Counted from the stretch's first letter, positions 1-7,600 are shown. The stretch is 48,427 nucleotides of DNA from Desulfobacter curvatus DSM 3379 (GCF_000373985.1 NZ_KB893069.1:1-48427); one strand, 5' to 3'. Numbers and translations: made by a program. The notes: generated by a model not told the origin, from the sequence alone.

Positions 1-2
1 AT

Positions 3-233
3 GAAAGACGGCTTGATTTCCCCACTGTAAAAGCGTTGAATTTACCTATTGGCAGCGGTGCTATTGAAAGTTCAATTCGTAGGGTGGTGAATTTACGTCT
101 GAAAGGTCCATGCACTTTTTGGTATCGGGAAAATGCAGAAAAAATGATTATGCTACGATCATACTTTAAAGCAGGGCGTTGGGATTGTTTGAAACTCATG
201 GCAACCACGCACAATCCAATGCCGGCGGCATGA
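3..233 (+). CDS. Transposase, C-terminal part (cut by window edge)
   Basis: The reading frame is already open at the first bases of the window, so only the last 76 or so codons of a transposase are seen. The motif IGSGAIESSIRRVVNLRLKG followed by a run of basic and aromatic residues is typical of the C-terminal end of DDE-type insertion-sequence transposases. I cannot assign the IS family from this piece. An inverted repeat at 241-258 lies just past the stop codon. Whether the element is complete depends on sequence left of the window. Confidence 0.7.
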   Translation, partial: ERRLDFPTVKALNLPIGSGAIESSIRRVVNLRLKGPCTFWYRENAEKMIMLRSYFKAGRWDCLKLMATTHNPMPAA

Positions 234-240
234 CCGGGAA

Positions 241-258
241 AATGGGAATGCGCCCATT
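241..258. terminator. Short hairpin after the transposase
   Basis: AATGGG (241-246) and CCCATT (253-258) form a 6-bp stem with a 6-nt loop eight bases after the transposase stop. There is no long T run, so this is at best a weak terminator or part of the IS end. The rest of 259-434 is AT-rich and shows no gene. Confidence 0.25.
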
Positions 259-434
259 AAAACAATTCTTATGCCAAAGGCATTAAAATTTTATTACCAA
301 TTGAAATCATAGGATTTTGTTGGCTTTTAAACCATTTTCGAAAACTCAAAATATTGAGATTTCTCAATTTATGCATATCTTTATCTCAAATATTCGAGGA
401 AAATATGCGGTGATTCTTTGGAAAGGTGCCCCTT

Positions 435-2063
435 ATGCCCCATACTAGAGACAGCTTAAAAGTGCTTGAGAATAAATGCAGGCTTCTGGAAGGCCAGTGC
501 AGCGAATACGTTGACGCGTTGAAAGAGGCGAATCTGTCGCTTGAAGAACGGGTTTCCCAATTACGCATTTCAGAGAACAGCATAAGGGAAAGCGAATCAA
601 AGTTTCGTAAAATTTTTAAGCATGCGCCTTTTGGCGCATCCATCAATGATCTTAAGGGAAATGTCCGCTTAGCCAATCGGGCGCTTTGCCGTATGATGGG
701 CTACCCGGAAGAGGAATTGAAGAGAATGCATTTTTCCCAGATTACTCATCCGGATGACCAGGATACCAATCAGGTTTTATTTAAAAAATTGATATCCAAT
801 GAGATTGATCACTACAGCATGGAAAAAAGATATATCCGGAAATCAGGGGAAATCTTCTGGGCAAGTCTTGCGGTCATTCTGGTGAAAGACAGCAGAACAG
901 GGGAAAAAATGATTATTGCCATGATCGAAGACGTTTCAAAACAAAAAAAAATCGAACTGGAACTCAAAGCGCACCGGGATCATCTTGAGACAATCGTGGC
1001 AGAACGGACCTCTGAAATACAATTGCTCAAAGACCGGCTGCAGGCGGAAAATATATTGCTCAAGCAGGAACTTGCCGACTCCCTTCAATATGGGACGATC
1101 ATCGGCCAGAGCCAGTTGATGAAAAATATCATATCCCAAATAGAACTGGTGTCACCCACCAAATCCAGCGTTTTGATCCAAGGAGAGTCGGGAACCGGAA
1201 AGGAGCTCGTTGCCCGTGAAATCCATGTGCACAGCAGCAGGCGCAGCGCCGCATTCATCAGGGTCAATTGCGCCGCCATCCCCAAGGAACTCTATGAAAG
1301 TGAATTTTTCGGTCATGTGAAAGGCGCCTTTACGGGTGCAGTCAAAGACAGAATCGGCCGATTTGAAGCTGCAAATGGCGGTACAATTTTTTTGGATGAA
1401 GTCGGTGACATCCCTTTATCCCTTCAAAGCAAGCTGCTGCGAGTCCTTCAGGAGGGGGAATATGAACGCCTTGGTGAGGAGACAACACGAAAGGTTGATG
1501 TCCGTGTTATTGCCGCCACCAATAAAAATTTGACAGATGAAGTTAAGCAAAAAAGATTCCGGGATGATCTTTTTTACCGGTTGAATGTCTTTCCCATCCA
1601 TGTTCCACCTCTAAGGGACCGAATTGGTGACATCCCGCTGCTGGCCTCCCATTTTATTGTGAAGCTCTCAAAAGAAATGAATCGTCCGAAACCTGAATTG
1701 ACCCAGGCAAATATAATGGATCTGCAGTCTTATGACTGGCCGGGGAACGTCCGTGAACTTGAAAACGCCGTTGAAAGGGCTATGATCCTATCAAGGTCAA
1801 AGCGGCTGAGCTTTAATTTCACCATAGAAGCAGAAGGAGGTCCTGTCACCAAAGAACCACAGCAGTTGCCCGCTGCAGAGGCACAGGGCATTTTATCTAT
1901 TCATGATTTTCAACAATTAGAGCGGGAAAATATGATCCGGGCACTCACGCATTGTAAATGGAAAATTTACAATAAAGACGGTGCAGCCAGCCTGCTTGGC
2001 ATCAAACCCACAACGCTGATTGAGAGAATGAAACGAATGAATATAAAAAAACCAGGAAAATAA
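435..2063 (+). CDS. PAS-domain sigma-54-dependent transcriptional activator
   Basis: This is a bacterial enhancer-binding protein of about 542 residues. A short coiled N-terminus leads into a PAS sensor domain (about residues 55-175), a coiled linker, and an AAA+ domain. The AAA+ domain carries Walker A GESGTGKE (about 250-257), the sigma-54-contacting loop GAFTGA (about 297-302), Walker B GGTIFLDEVGD and the WPGNVRELENAVERA segment. A Fis-type helix-turn-helix follows (GAASLLGIKPTTLIERMKRM). There is no receiver domain, so it probably senses a ligand or redox state through PAS. ATG 435 is preceded by GGAAAGG eight bases upstream; GTG 426 is an in-frame alternative. No adjacent gene reveals the target. 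Four sigma-54 promoters occur in the flagellar region, but a link to them is not shown. Confidence 0.9.
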   Translation: MPHTRDSLKVLENKCRLLEGQCSEYVDALKEANLSLEERVSQLRISENSIRESESKFRKIFKHAPFGASINDLKGNVRLANRALCRMMGYPEEELKRMHFSQITHPDDQDTNQVLFKKLISNEIDHYSMEKRYIRKSGEIFWASLAVILVKDSRTGEKMIIAMIEDVSKQKKIELELKAHRDHLETIVAERTSEIQLLKDRLQAENILLKQELADSLQYGTIIGQSQLMKNIISQIELVSPTKSSVLIQGESGTGKELVAREIHVHSSRRSAAFIRVNCAAIPKELYESEFFGHVKGAFTGAVKDRIGRFEAANGGTIFLDEVGDIPLSLQSKLLRVLQEGEYERLGEETTRKVDVRVIAATNKNLTDEVKQKRFRDDLFYRLNVFPIHVPPLRDRIGDIPLLASHFIVKLSKEMNRPKPELTQANIMDLQSYDWPGNVRELENAVERAMILSRSKRLSFNFTIEAEGGPVTKEPQQLPAAEAQGILSIHDFQQLERENMIRALTHCKWKIYNKDGAASLLGIKPTTLIERMKRMNIKKPGK

Positions 2064-2107
2064 ATCCCCCCTTCACTTTCCAAACGGCTCTGTCTCCTTT
2101 AATTTTT

Positions 2108-2198
2108 TATAAGAAACTCTCTGTAAGCCAAAGAGATGTTACAATATTCGTTGTGGAGCGAACCACGGTCAAAGACCAAGGACGGTCCGTGACCGTTT
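2108..2198 (+). repeat. Structured dispersed repeat, copy 1a (divergent)
   Basis: This is the most diverged of five copies of a repeat of about 95 bp. It keeps the order seen in the others: an AAGAAA lead, a hairpin (TCTCT/AGAGA around a GTAAGCC loop), GTTGTGG, then AGACCAAGGACGG and CCGTTTATA at the end. It lies in direct tandem with copy 1b. Confidence 0.6.
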
Positions 2199-2293
2199 AT
2201 ATGAAAGTCTCCAGCAACTAACTGGATTCTTTTTATCTTTGTTGTGGGCTGAGCCTGGGTGCTGATAGACCAGGTCAGCCCATGGCTGTTATA
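2199..2293 (+). repeat. Structured dispersed repeat, copy 1b
   Basis: Hairpin 1 is TCCAG (2210-2214) / CTGGA (2222-2226) with loop CAACTAA. Hairpin 2 has outer stem GGGCTGA / TCAGCCC and inner stem CCTGG / CCAGG. The element ends in CATGGCTGTTATA. Copies 2, 3 and 4 share this layout. It sits in the gene-free stretch 2064-2378 between two converging genes. Confidence 0.8.
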
Positions 2294-2378
2294 AAAAATT
2301 ATGCGCCAATTTCAGTCAAAACCTATGTTGAAACTATAGGTCCCCATATTTATTGAAATAATTTTCCTTGTTTACAAT

Positions 2379-2613
2379 CTACAGCTTAACGGGTTCACAC
2401 AAAGCGCGTTTTTCAACGGCAGCGTTCCCGCATGTCCCGCAAAAATAAGAAGGCTCCATTTTGACGGGATTGCAAGATGTCTTCTGCCCGACTGCTCCTC
2501 TACTGCAGTCGTGACACATATAAACAGCCCGCCCCGATTCCGTCCTGCGCTTTACAGATTTTGTTTTTGTCCGTGGATATTTTACCACAGGTTGTACACT
2601 GAAAGTTTTTCAT
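2379..2613 (-). pseudogene. Triple CxxC zinc-ribbon small protein, frameshifted
   Basis: Read on the minus strand from ATG 2613, the first frame gives MKNFQCTTCGKISTDKN and KICKAQ, then runs out of the family pattern. The +1 frame continues with YMCHDC...SCNPVKM and YFCGTCG...LCEPVKL to the stop at 2379. Joined, these make three repeats of a CxxC-x(8-10)-C module, the likely zinc ligands of a small ribbon protein. One extra base in the G-rich stretch around 2538-2546 explains the break. It may be a real mutation, a sequencing error or a frameshift site. The Shine-Dalgarno site is weak, and the first frame is also open upstream to 2745, so the true start is uncertain. Function unknown. Confidence 0.55.
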
Positions 2614-2944
2614 ATCATCATCTTCATATTTTATCTGGCACATCCAGCCTGTATTATCAATTGAAGATTCAAAATCTCGGACAGCCCACGCAAATCCTTG
2701 CTGAATCTTATGTAGAAAAGATATGACTATTTCAGGATTAATCAATATTATGGCTATATGAAATTGTTATTCAGAGCTAAGATTATAGAATAATAATTTC
2801 CACATCTTGATTTTTGTTTAGCATTATTTATCTTTTTTAGCAGGAACATATAAAATATATTTATGCCAAATAAAATCTTTAGTGGCTAACATAAAATCAG
2901 TATTATGCTGTCATATAAATGCTTAACAACAAAGAAGTGAATTT
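2614..2944. other. Gene-free AT-rich stretch
   Basis: About 330 bases of AT-rich sequence separate the zinc-ribbon remnant from the next small gene. Apart from a possible upstream extension of the zinc-ribbon frame to 2745, I see no convincing gene, RNA, repeat or promoter. Confidence 0.4.
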
Positions 2945-3115
2945 ATGGAAAAAGACAAAATAAAATTACAGGAAGATCCAGCGGATCTTGACACCTGCAC
3001 TATGGCGCCCGAATTCGCTGAGCATGCCAGGCCCAACGAACCGGCAAGAGAACCCTGTGACGACGGCAGGGCAGGAGGCGCAATGAGCGTTACACCCATA
3101 AAGGAGGTGAATGAG

Positions 3116-3259
3116 ATGGCAGAGAAAAAACAATGCTTGGACATTGTCAAAGAAAAAGAAGAACAACGGCAGCATACCATGGACAAAATGTCCATAGCCA
3201 CGTCTGAGGCGCATACCTATGATAAAAACCAGGATGCTGACTCAGAGAAATGTTCATAA
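3116..3259 (+). CDS. Small hydrophilic protein of unknown function
   Basis: The frame is open from ATG 2945, but that start lacks a ribosome site. Two in-frame starts downstream have excellent ones. ATG 3083 has AGGAGG four bases upstream. ATG 3116 has AAGGAGGTGA with eight bases between GGAGG and the ATG. From 3116 the product is a charged 47-residue peptide (MAEKKQCLDIVKEKEEQ...) with two cysteines and no membrane segment. A textbook intrinsic terminator follows at 3274-3305, which supports a real transcription unit. I do not recognise the family. If translation starts at 2945 the protein would be 104 residues, with an N-terminal part rich in Pro, Glu and Asp. Confidence 0.5.
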   Translation: MAEKKQCLDIVKEKEEQRQHTMDKMSIATSEAHTYDKNQDADSEKCS

Positions 3260-3273
3260 AAACAGATGATACG

Positions 3274-3305
3274 ACAGCCGGGAGAAATTCATCCCGGCTG
3301 TTTTT
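3274..3305 (+). terminator. Rho-independent terminator
   Basis: ACAGCCGGG (3274-3282) pairs with CCCGGCTGT (3292-3300 plus one T), with a 9-nt loop and then a run of T. It terminates the small gene ending at 3259, and its T run merges into repeat copy 2. Confidence 0.85.
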
Positions 3306-3396
3306 ATAAGAAAGTCTGTGTAACTAACACAGATCTTTCAACTTTCGTTGTGGGCTGAGTCTGGGTGTCGATAGACCAGGTCAGCCCATGGCTGTC
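3304..3396 (+). repeat. Structured dispersed repeat, copy 2
   Basis: Hairpin 1 is TCTGTG (3315-3320) / CACAGA (3328-3333) with loop TAACTAA. Hairpin 2 has stem GGGCTGA / TCAGCCC with inner CTGG / CCAG. The end is CCCATGGCTGTCAG. The first stem differs from copy 1b on both strands, while the loop and flanks are conserved. Confidence 0.8.
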
Positions 3397-3430
3397 AGTC
3401 GAACTCTTTCATCGCCATCAAATTGCTATA

Positions 3431-3575
3431 TAGTGTCTGAACGAAAACCTGGAAATTTTGTTGAGTACAAGGCGGGATAAAATTTTAAACGGAGGAATAC
3501 ATGGAGTATTTCGAGGATTAAAATTTTAGACCAATGCCGTAATCGGCAAAATTTACGGTTTTCGGTCGGGCACTA
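3431..3575. repeat. MITE-like imperfect palindrome, TAGTG ends
   Basis: Left end TAGTGTCTGAACGAAAACC (3431-3449) matches the reverse complement of the right end (3557-3575) at 16 of 19 positions. AAATTTTG/CAAAATTT and TAAAATTTTA blocks inside continue the symmetry, so the whole 145 bp can fold as one long hairpin. The right end supplies the stop codon of the gene on the minus strand. A related element lies at 7481-7558. Confidence 0.65.
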
Positions 3576-4031
3576 TCTACGCCTCCAACCGCTCCAAATA
3601 GGAAAACCGCTTGCATCTCGAAGTACCAACACGTCACCACCCTTCATTACCTCCGCAGCAATCAGGGTGGGGTTGCCCTCAAATGTGATTCGCGAACCTT
3701 TAACTTCGATTTTGTCCTTAGGCACAATTTTCACGTCCTGGTTTTCAATATACCAACTCGGACCAAGATGCACAGAAATCATTTCCTTGTCTGTTTTAAG
3801 AATGAGGTGCACACCGTAATTCATGCCCTTCATAGGCGTGATCTTATCAACTGTGACAACCTCACCACTGATCATCTCAACGGTCTGGGGGTTGTACATC
3901 CTGCCGTAAGGATCTCCTGGTCTCCAGCCTCCACTTCCTTTCCACGTCATTCCTCGCTGTGCCAACGTGTCGGTAGAAAAAATAAAAGCTATTATAGTCA
4001 TCACGGCCATTAACGTAATTATTTTTTTCAT
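3573..4031 (-). CDS. Secreted protein with OB-like fold
   Basis: A protein of about 152 residues. Start ATG 4031 is chosen because AAAGGAG lies about ten bases upstream and a clean signal peptide begins there (MKKIITLMAVMTIIAFIF...TLA, cleavage before QRG). A longer frame from 4079 has no such support. The mature part contains a Trp/Gly/Pro-rich segment, then GEVVTVDKI...YGVHLIL...VHLGPSWYI, KIEVKGSRI and a final basic tail. This pattern resembles small periplasmic beta-barrel (OB or MamX/S-like) proteins, but I cannot name a family. The TAG stop is formed by the first bases of the palindromic repeat at 3431-3575, so the C-terminus may have been changed by its insertion. Confidence 0.75.
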   Translation of the reverse strand: MKKIITLMAVMTIIAFIFSTDTLAQRGMTWKGSGGWRPGDPYGRMYNPQTVEMISGEVVTVDKITPMKGMNYGVHLILKTDKEMISVHLGPSWYIENQDVKIVPKDKIEVKGSRITFEGNPTLIAAEVMKGGDVLVLRDASGFPIWSGWRRR

Positions 4032-4219
4032 TTCGTGCACACTCCTTTCGTTTTTTGAGGCTAACAGTTGATTAGACAAAATGGGTCAATTGGGTTATAG
4101 ACAGACCCTGACTGTTCGTTTTTAGGTGGACGGTTTAGAGCAAAAACGCAACTACAGAATATCCTTACCCAGCCAACTTATGCAAGAAAAACATGAGCAA
4201 AATGAATTAAAACCTGAAA

Positions 4220-4476
4220 TCATCTTCTCACACCGATGAAAGCGGCTGCAATCCTGTTGCAATCAGAGGCCAGATACCCGTAGCCATAGCATCTGACTGA
4301 CCCAGGCCGAAGAGGATCACCCCATATGTGGCGATCCGGGTCATATCGACGATAAACCCGATCATGGCATTGGTGACCACAAAAGCTTGAGTGGAGCCAC
4401 CGGCCTTTGACAGGAAAGCTGACCGAAGTGCCCCCTGGTGTCTGGAAAGCCCGCCGAAAAAACCAATCAATTGCAT
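4220..4476 (-). pseudogene. TSUP (TauE/SafE) permease remnant
   Basis: Only an internal piece of a sulfite/anion permease is present. It shows GGLSRHQGALRSAFLSKAG and QAFVVTNAMIGFIVDMTRI, which match the conserved second-half motifs of TauE/SafE proteins. The N-terminal half (about 130 residues) is absent. Near the end the frame slips: after PLIATG the family-like continuation IAAAFIGVRR is in the next frame, ending at 4220. Full-length family members have about 250 residues. The putative ATG 4476 overlaps the stop of the upstream small gene (TAATG), which is probably coincidental after deletion. Confidence 0.7.
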
Positions 4477-4715
4477 TATTCAAACAACCAGCTGTATTGC
4501 AATCCCGGCCCAACACATTTCCAACCATCGTCAAGTAATGAGAGGCCTGTCGAGCTGAAGTCAATATCAGTTTGACGATCAATGATATTAACATTTCCAT
4601 TCTGATTTGATTGAAAGGCGACAGCTTTTCCATTTTTATGCAAGAGTACAAAATTATCGGTCCCTTTTTGAAAGAGCCTTTGTAAGCCGGCTTCTGGATA
4701 ATCATTCTTATTCAT
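4476..4715 (-). CDS. Small hypothetical protein coupled to the sirtuin
   Basis: The frame encodes 79 residues beginning MNKNDYPEAGLQRLFQKGTD and ending in YSWLFE. It has no signal peptide or membrane segment. Its ATG overlaps the stop codon of the sirtuin gene (TGATG at 4717-4713), the usual sign of translational coupling, so the two are probably co-expressed. I do not recognise the family; the two central beta-like stretches (NFVLLHKNGKAVAFQ, NVNIIDR) suggest a small beta-rich domain. It could also be a rearranged fragment, since it is followed directly by a pseudogene. Confidence 0.5.
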   Translation of the reverse strand: MNKNDYPEAGLQRLFQKGTDNFVLLHKNGKAVAFQSNQNGNVNIIDRQTDIDFSSTGLSLLDDGWKCVGPGLQYSWLFE

Positions 4716-5548
4716 CAGCACAAAATCCGGTTTATGCCTTCCCTGGCGCCAAGCGGCAGGCCGATGGCACCTTGGCAGACATGGTAATCCCTTGGGTTGA
4801 TGCGTATCAAGGTTGAATTTAAGTTCCGGCCGGTTCGTTGGGATTTATATCTTACCGTAGGTACGGCAAGGCCTGCCCCCATTTCAATAATGGCCAATTT
4901 TGCATTGAAGCTGTTGAGCTTTTCAAGCCATTTCTGCAAACGTGCCCCTTGTTCACTGGTGCGGTGCGATATCCAGTTCCAGTCTCCAAACATTAAAATA
5001 TTGGGGCGTGCCAGTCTTCCGCAGTTTTTACATTTCGGCAACTCTCCTGTAGCCCTGAACGCTTCCATATCAACATTGATTTTTTCTTCCCCAATCTTCC
5101 AGATGTCGCTGGAACATGGTCCGGTGCATTGAAGATGGTGGATAGAGCCATGGCACTCTTCAATCAATGCATCGTCAAAGCCGGCTTTTTGAAACTGCCC
5201 GTCAACATTCGAGGTGAATACAAAATATCCGTACGGCTTGCTTCTTCCCAGATCAAGCAATTTTGAAAAGCCCTCGTGGGGGATTGTTTCACGATAAAGA
5301 TTCAACCTGTGCCCATAAAACGCCCAGGCAATTTCAGGTTGTTTGTCAAACCAGACAGGGTCTGCCATTTCACTGAACGATTTGCCCAGTTTCGCTATGG
5401 GCGGATAAGCTTTCCAGAAACCTGCATTTCCCCTGAAATCGGGCAAACCCGAATCGACGCCCATACCGGCACCGGCCGTTATAAAAAGTGCATCTGCATC
5501 TTTAATTGCCTGGCAAGCCTGTTCGATATTTTTGTTTAGGTTGTCCAT
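4715..5548 (-). CDS. Sir2-family NAD-dependent deacylase
   Basis: About 277 residues with the sirtuin signature motifs in order. GAGMGVDSGLPDFRG is the NAD-binding loop. TSNVDGQF stands where TQNIDxL is usual. ECHGSIHHLQC holds the catalytic histidine and the first zinc cysteine. The others are CSSDIW and CKNCG. NILMFGDW and EMGAG precede the cofactor-binding C-terminal part. Its role would be NAD-dependent removal of acyl groups from lysines, or ADP-ribosyl transfer; TSNVDG is found in a stand-alone bacterial branch. Start ATG 5548 or ATG 5563 (which overlaps the PIN remnant stop as TAATG); neither has a clear ribosome site. It is surrounded by degraded genes but is itself intact. Confidence 0.85.
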   Translation of the reverse strand: MDNLNKNIEQACQAIKDADALFITAGAGMGVDSGLPDFRGNAGFWKAYPPIAKLGKSFSEMADPVWFDKQPEIAWAFYGHRLNLYRETIPHEGFSKLLDLGRSKPYGYFVFTSNVDGQFQKAGFDDALIEECHGSIHHLQCTGPCSSDIWKIGEEKINVDMEAFRATGELPKCKNCGRLARPNILMFGDWNWISHRTSEQGARLQKWLEKLNSFNAKLAIIEMGAGLAVPTVRYKSQRTGRNLNSTLIRINPRDYHVCQGAIGLPLGAREGINRILC

Positions 5549-5562
5549 AAAATATACCGGCA

Positions 5563-5760
5563 TTACCCGGCCCAGTTTTCAATTTTAAGATCCGGCACCT
5601 CTTGAAAATGCCTTTGATTATTGATTACAAGCACCATATCCCGGCTTCCGGCATGGGCCGCAATTATCATATCAAAAATGCCGATGGTATTACCACAGGT
5701 TTTTATGGATTCAATTTTTTGTTATGCTTTTCCAGCAAGTGGTAGAGTCCGGCCATGGTG
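5563..5760 (-). pseudogene. PIN-domain (VapC-like) toxin remnant
   Basis: On the minus strand the last 50 or so codons before the stop at 5563-5565 read KIESIKTCGNTIGIFDM, then IIAAHAGSRDMVLVINNQ and RHFQEVPDLKIENWAG. This is the standard C-terminal end of VapC-type PIN ribonucleases, with the acidic FD and the NN-x(2)-F motif. Upstream the frame is closed by a stop at 5722-5724. The likely continuation LYHLLEKHNKK is in another frame, with the slip in an A-rich run near 5713-5724. No intact N-terminus or antitoxin is visible, so the toxin is dead. Confidence 0.65.
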
Positions 5761-5848
5761 CAGGCTCTTTCAATACGTCTTTCGCCTCTTTTTCCAGTTC
5801 CTTGGTAACTTTTCGGCTCTTTTGGAATCAATTTTTCTTTTTTGGGGC

Positions 5849-5881
5849 AAGCGTTGGTGCAGGAGGGCTGCACCAACGCTT
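5849..5881. repeat. Perfect 13-bp hairpin
   Basis: AAGCGTTGGTGCA (5849-5861) and its exact reverse complement (5869-5881) flank a 7-nt loop GGAGGGC. A T-rich tract lies on the left side only. It could end transcription of the minus-strand ilvC or be a mobile palindromic unit. The stretch 5761-5989 otherwise holds no gene. Confidence 0.5.
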
Positions 5882-5989
5882 AAGTCGCACTGGCAGGATG
5901 TTATTCCAGCAAAGGAATGCTGAAAAGTAAAACAGGCTTGTATTCATCCGGATCTTGGACGAACGCGCTGTCTTTTAAATGGGTACGGA

Positions 5990-7462
5990 TTAACGCAGAG
6001 CCTTCATTGCACCCATATATCCACGCAGTTTCTTACCCACAATTTCAACAGGATGGTTCCGGATAGCATCGTTGACCTGGATCAGACGGATGTTATCCAC
6101 GCTGTTGTCTTCAAGTGCCAGGCCTTTACCGATCACATCAGTATCAAGGCCTGCCATGAAATCTTTAAGCAACGGCACCGCGGTATGGGCAAACAGATAG
6201 CAACCATATTCCGCAGTATCTGAAATCACCACGTTCATTTCATACAGTTTTTTCCTGGCAATGAGGTTGGAGATCAGGGGCACCTCATGCAGGGATTCGT
6301 AATAGGCGGATTCGGCGATAATACCGGCGGACACCATGGTATCAAAGGCCAGTTCAACGCCGGCCTTGATCATGGCCACCATGAGAATGCCGTTGTCAAA
6401 ATATTCCTGCTCCGGAATATCTGCGTCCTGGGAGATCGATTTTTCAAACGCTGTATCCTGGGTCTGGTCCCGCCATTTGAGCAGGTTGGCGTCATCATTG
6501 GCCCAGTCTTCCATCATGGTTTTCGAAAAATAACCGGTCATGATGTCGTCCATGTGCTTGTTGTACAACGGTGTCCAGATCTCCTTGAGCTGCTCGCTCA
6601 ATTCAAAGGCCTTGATTTTAGCCGGATTGGACAGCCGGTCCATCATGTTGGTGATACCGCCGTGTTTCAGGGCTTCGGTCACGGTTTCCCAGCCATACTG
6701 AACCAGTTTGGATGCATAGCCCTCATCCATGCCGCCTTCAATCATCTTATCATAGCACAGCAGCGCGCCTGTCTGCAGCACCCCGCATAAAATGGTCTGC
6801 TCGCCCATGAGGTCCGATTTCACCTCGGCCACAAATGAAGACTGTAAAACACCAGCCTTGTGGCCGCCTGTACCGGCCGCATAGGCTTTGGCAAGTTCAA
6901 AGCCCTCTCCTCGGGGATCGTTTTCCCGGTGCACGGCAATCAAGGTGGGCACGCCAAAGCCTCTTTTGTACTCTTCCCTCACTTCGGTGCCCGGGGATTT
7001 GGGGGCCACCATGATAACGGTGAGGTCTTCTCTGATCTGCATACCCTCTTCAACAATATTGAATCCGTGGGAATAGGAAAGGCAGGCGTCCTTTTTCATC
7101 AAAGGCATGACCGATTCAATGACATTGGAGTGCTGTTTATCCGGGGTCAGGTTGATGACCAGATCTGCCGTGGGCAGCATCTCTTCATAGGAACCTACGG
7201 CAAAACCGTTTTCCGTGGCATTTTTCCAGGACTGGCGTTTCCCGGAAATGGCGGCTTCCCTTAACGTATAGGACACATCCAGGCCGCTGTCCCTTAAATT
7301 CAATCCCTGGTGAAGACCTTGGGACCCGCATCCCACAATCACAATTTTTTTCCCCTTGAGTGCCTCAACCCCGTTAAATTCCGAAGGGTCCATGAACCGG
7401 CACTGGGACAGTTCCTCAAGTTGCAGCCGTAACGGCAGGGTGTTGAAATAGTTGGTGCCCAT
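5990..7462 (-). CDS. ilvC: Ketol-acid reductoisomerase, class II
   Basis: The 490-residue product matches the long (class II, E. coli-like) form of acetohydroxy-acid isomeroreductase. This is the NADPH-dependent second common step of valine, leucine and isoleucine synthesis. Visible are the nucleotide loop VGCGSQG (about 43-49), PKSPGTEVREEY, the metal-binding DLMGEQTILCG segment and a duplicated knotted C-terminal domain that includes EYGCYLFAHTAVPLL. Length and motifs are complete. ATG 7462 has AAGGAG eight bases upstream. It is divergent from the LysR regulator at 7692, the classic ilvC-ilvY arrangement. Confidence 0.97.
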   Translation of the reverse strand: MGTNYFNTLPLRLQLEELSQCRFMDPSEFNGVEALKGKKIVIVGCGSQGLHQGLNLRDSGLDVSYTLREAAISGKRQSWKNATENGFAVGSYEEMLPTADLVINLTPDKQHSNVIESVMPLMKKDACLSYSHGFNIVEEGMQIREDLTVIMVAPKSPGTEVREEYKRGFGVPTLIAVHRENDPRGEGFELAKAYAAGTGGHKAGVLQSSFVAEVKSDLMGEQTILCGVLQTGALLCYDKMIEGGMDEGYASKLVQYGWETVTEALKHGGITNMMDRLSNPAKIKAFELSEQLKEIWTPLYNKHMDDIMTGYFSKTMMEDWANDDANLLKWRDQTQDTAFEKSISQDADIPEQEYFDNGILMVAMIKAGVELAFDTMVSAGIIAESAYYESLHEVPLISNLIARKKLYEMNVVISDTAEYGCYLFAHTAVPLLKDFMAGLDTDVIGKGLALEDNSVDNIRLIQVNDAIRNHPVEIVGKKLRGYMGAMKALR

Positions 7463-7480
7463 ATCTTGTCTCCTTAATTT

Positions 7481-7558
7481 TAATGTCTGAACGAGAAGTC
7501 ACCCATCTGAGTCGTTGCAGGAAAATTTGCATCTGGGCAACTTCTCGTTCAAACACTA
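7481..7558. repeat. Palindromic element upstream of ilvC
   Basis: The left arm contains TGTCTGAACGAGAAGT and the right arm, reversed, TAGTGTTTGAACGAGAAGT. The arms pair at most positions over about 25 bp, including a CCCA/TGGG block. The ends match those of the longer palindrome at 3431-3575, so this is probably a second, shorter member of the same repeat family. It lies within 20 bp of the ilvC start, in its leader or promoter. Confidence 0.6.
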
Positions 7559-7600
7559 GGTAAATGTTGTAAATAAAATGGCTTAAAACTATTGTTGCGT

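Noticed and set aside
2199..3396. Repeats at 2199 and 3304 as a CRISPR array
   Set aside because: The two copies are more than 1 kb apart with genes between, and further copies lie far away in the opposite orientation. There is no regular spacer pattern and no cas gene.
4220..4705. Minus-strand ORF of 161 codons
   Set aside because: It spans two genes in another frame. Only its last codons (AAAFIGVRR) are meaningful, as the frameshifted end of the permease remnant.
6287..6790. Plus-strand ORF of 167 codons
   Set aside because: It lies fully inside ilvC on the other strand; the protein has no recognisable domain and is a shadow of a conserved gene.
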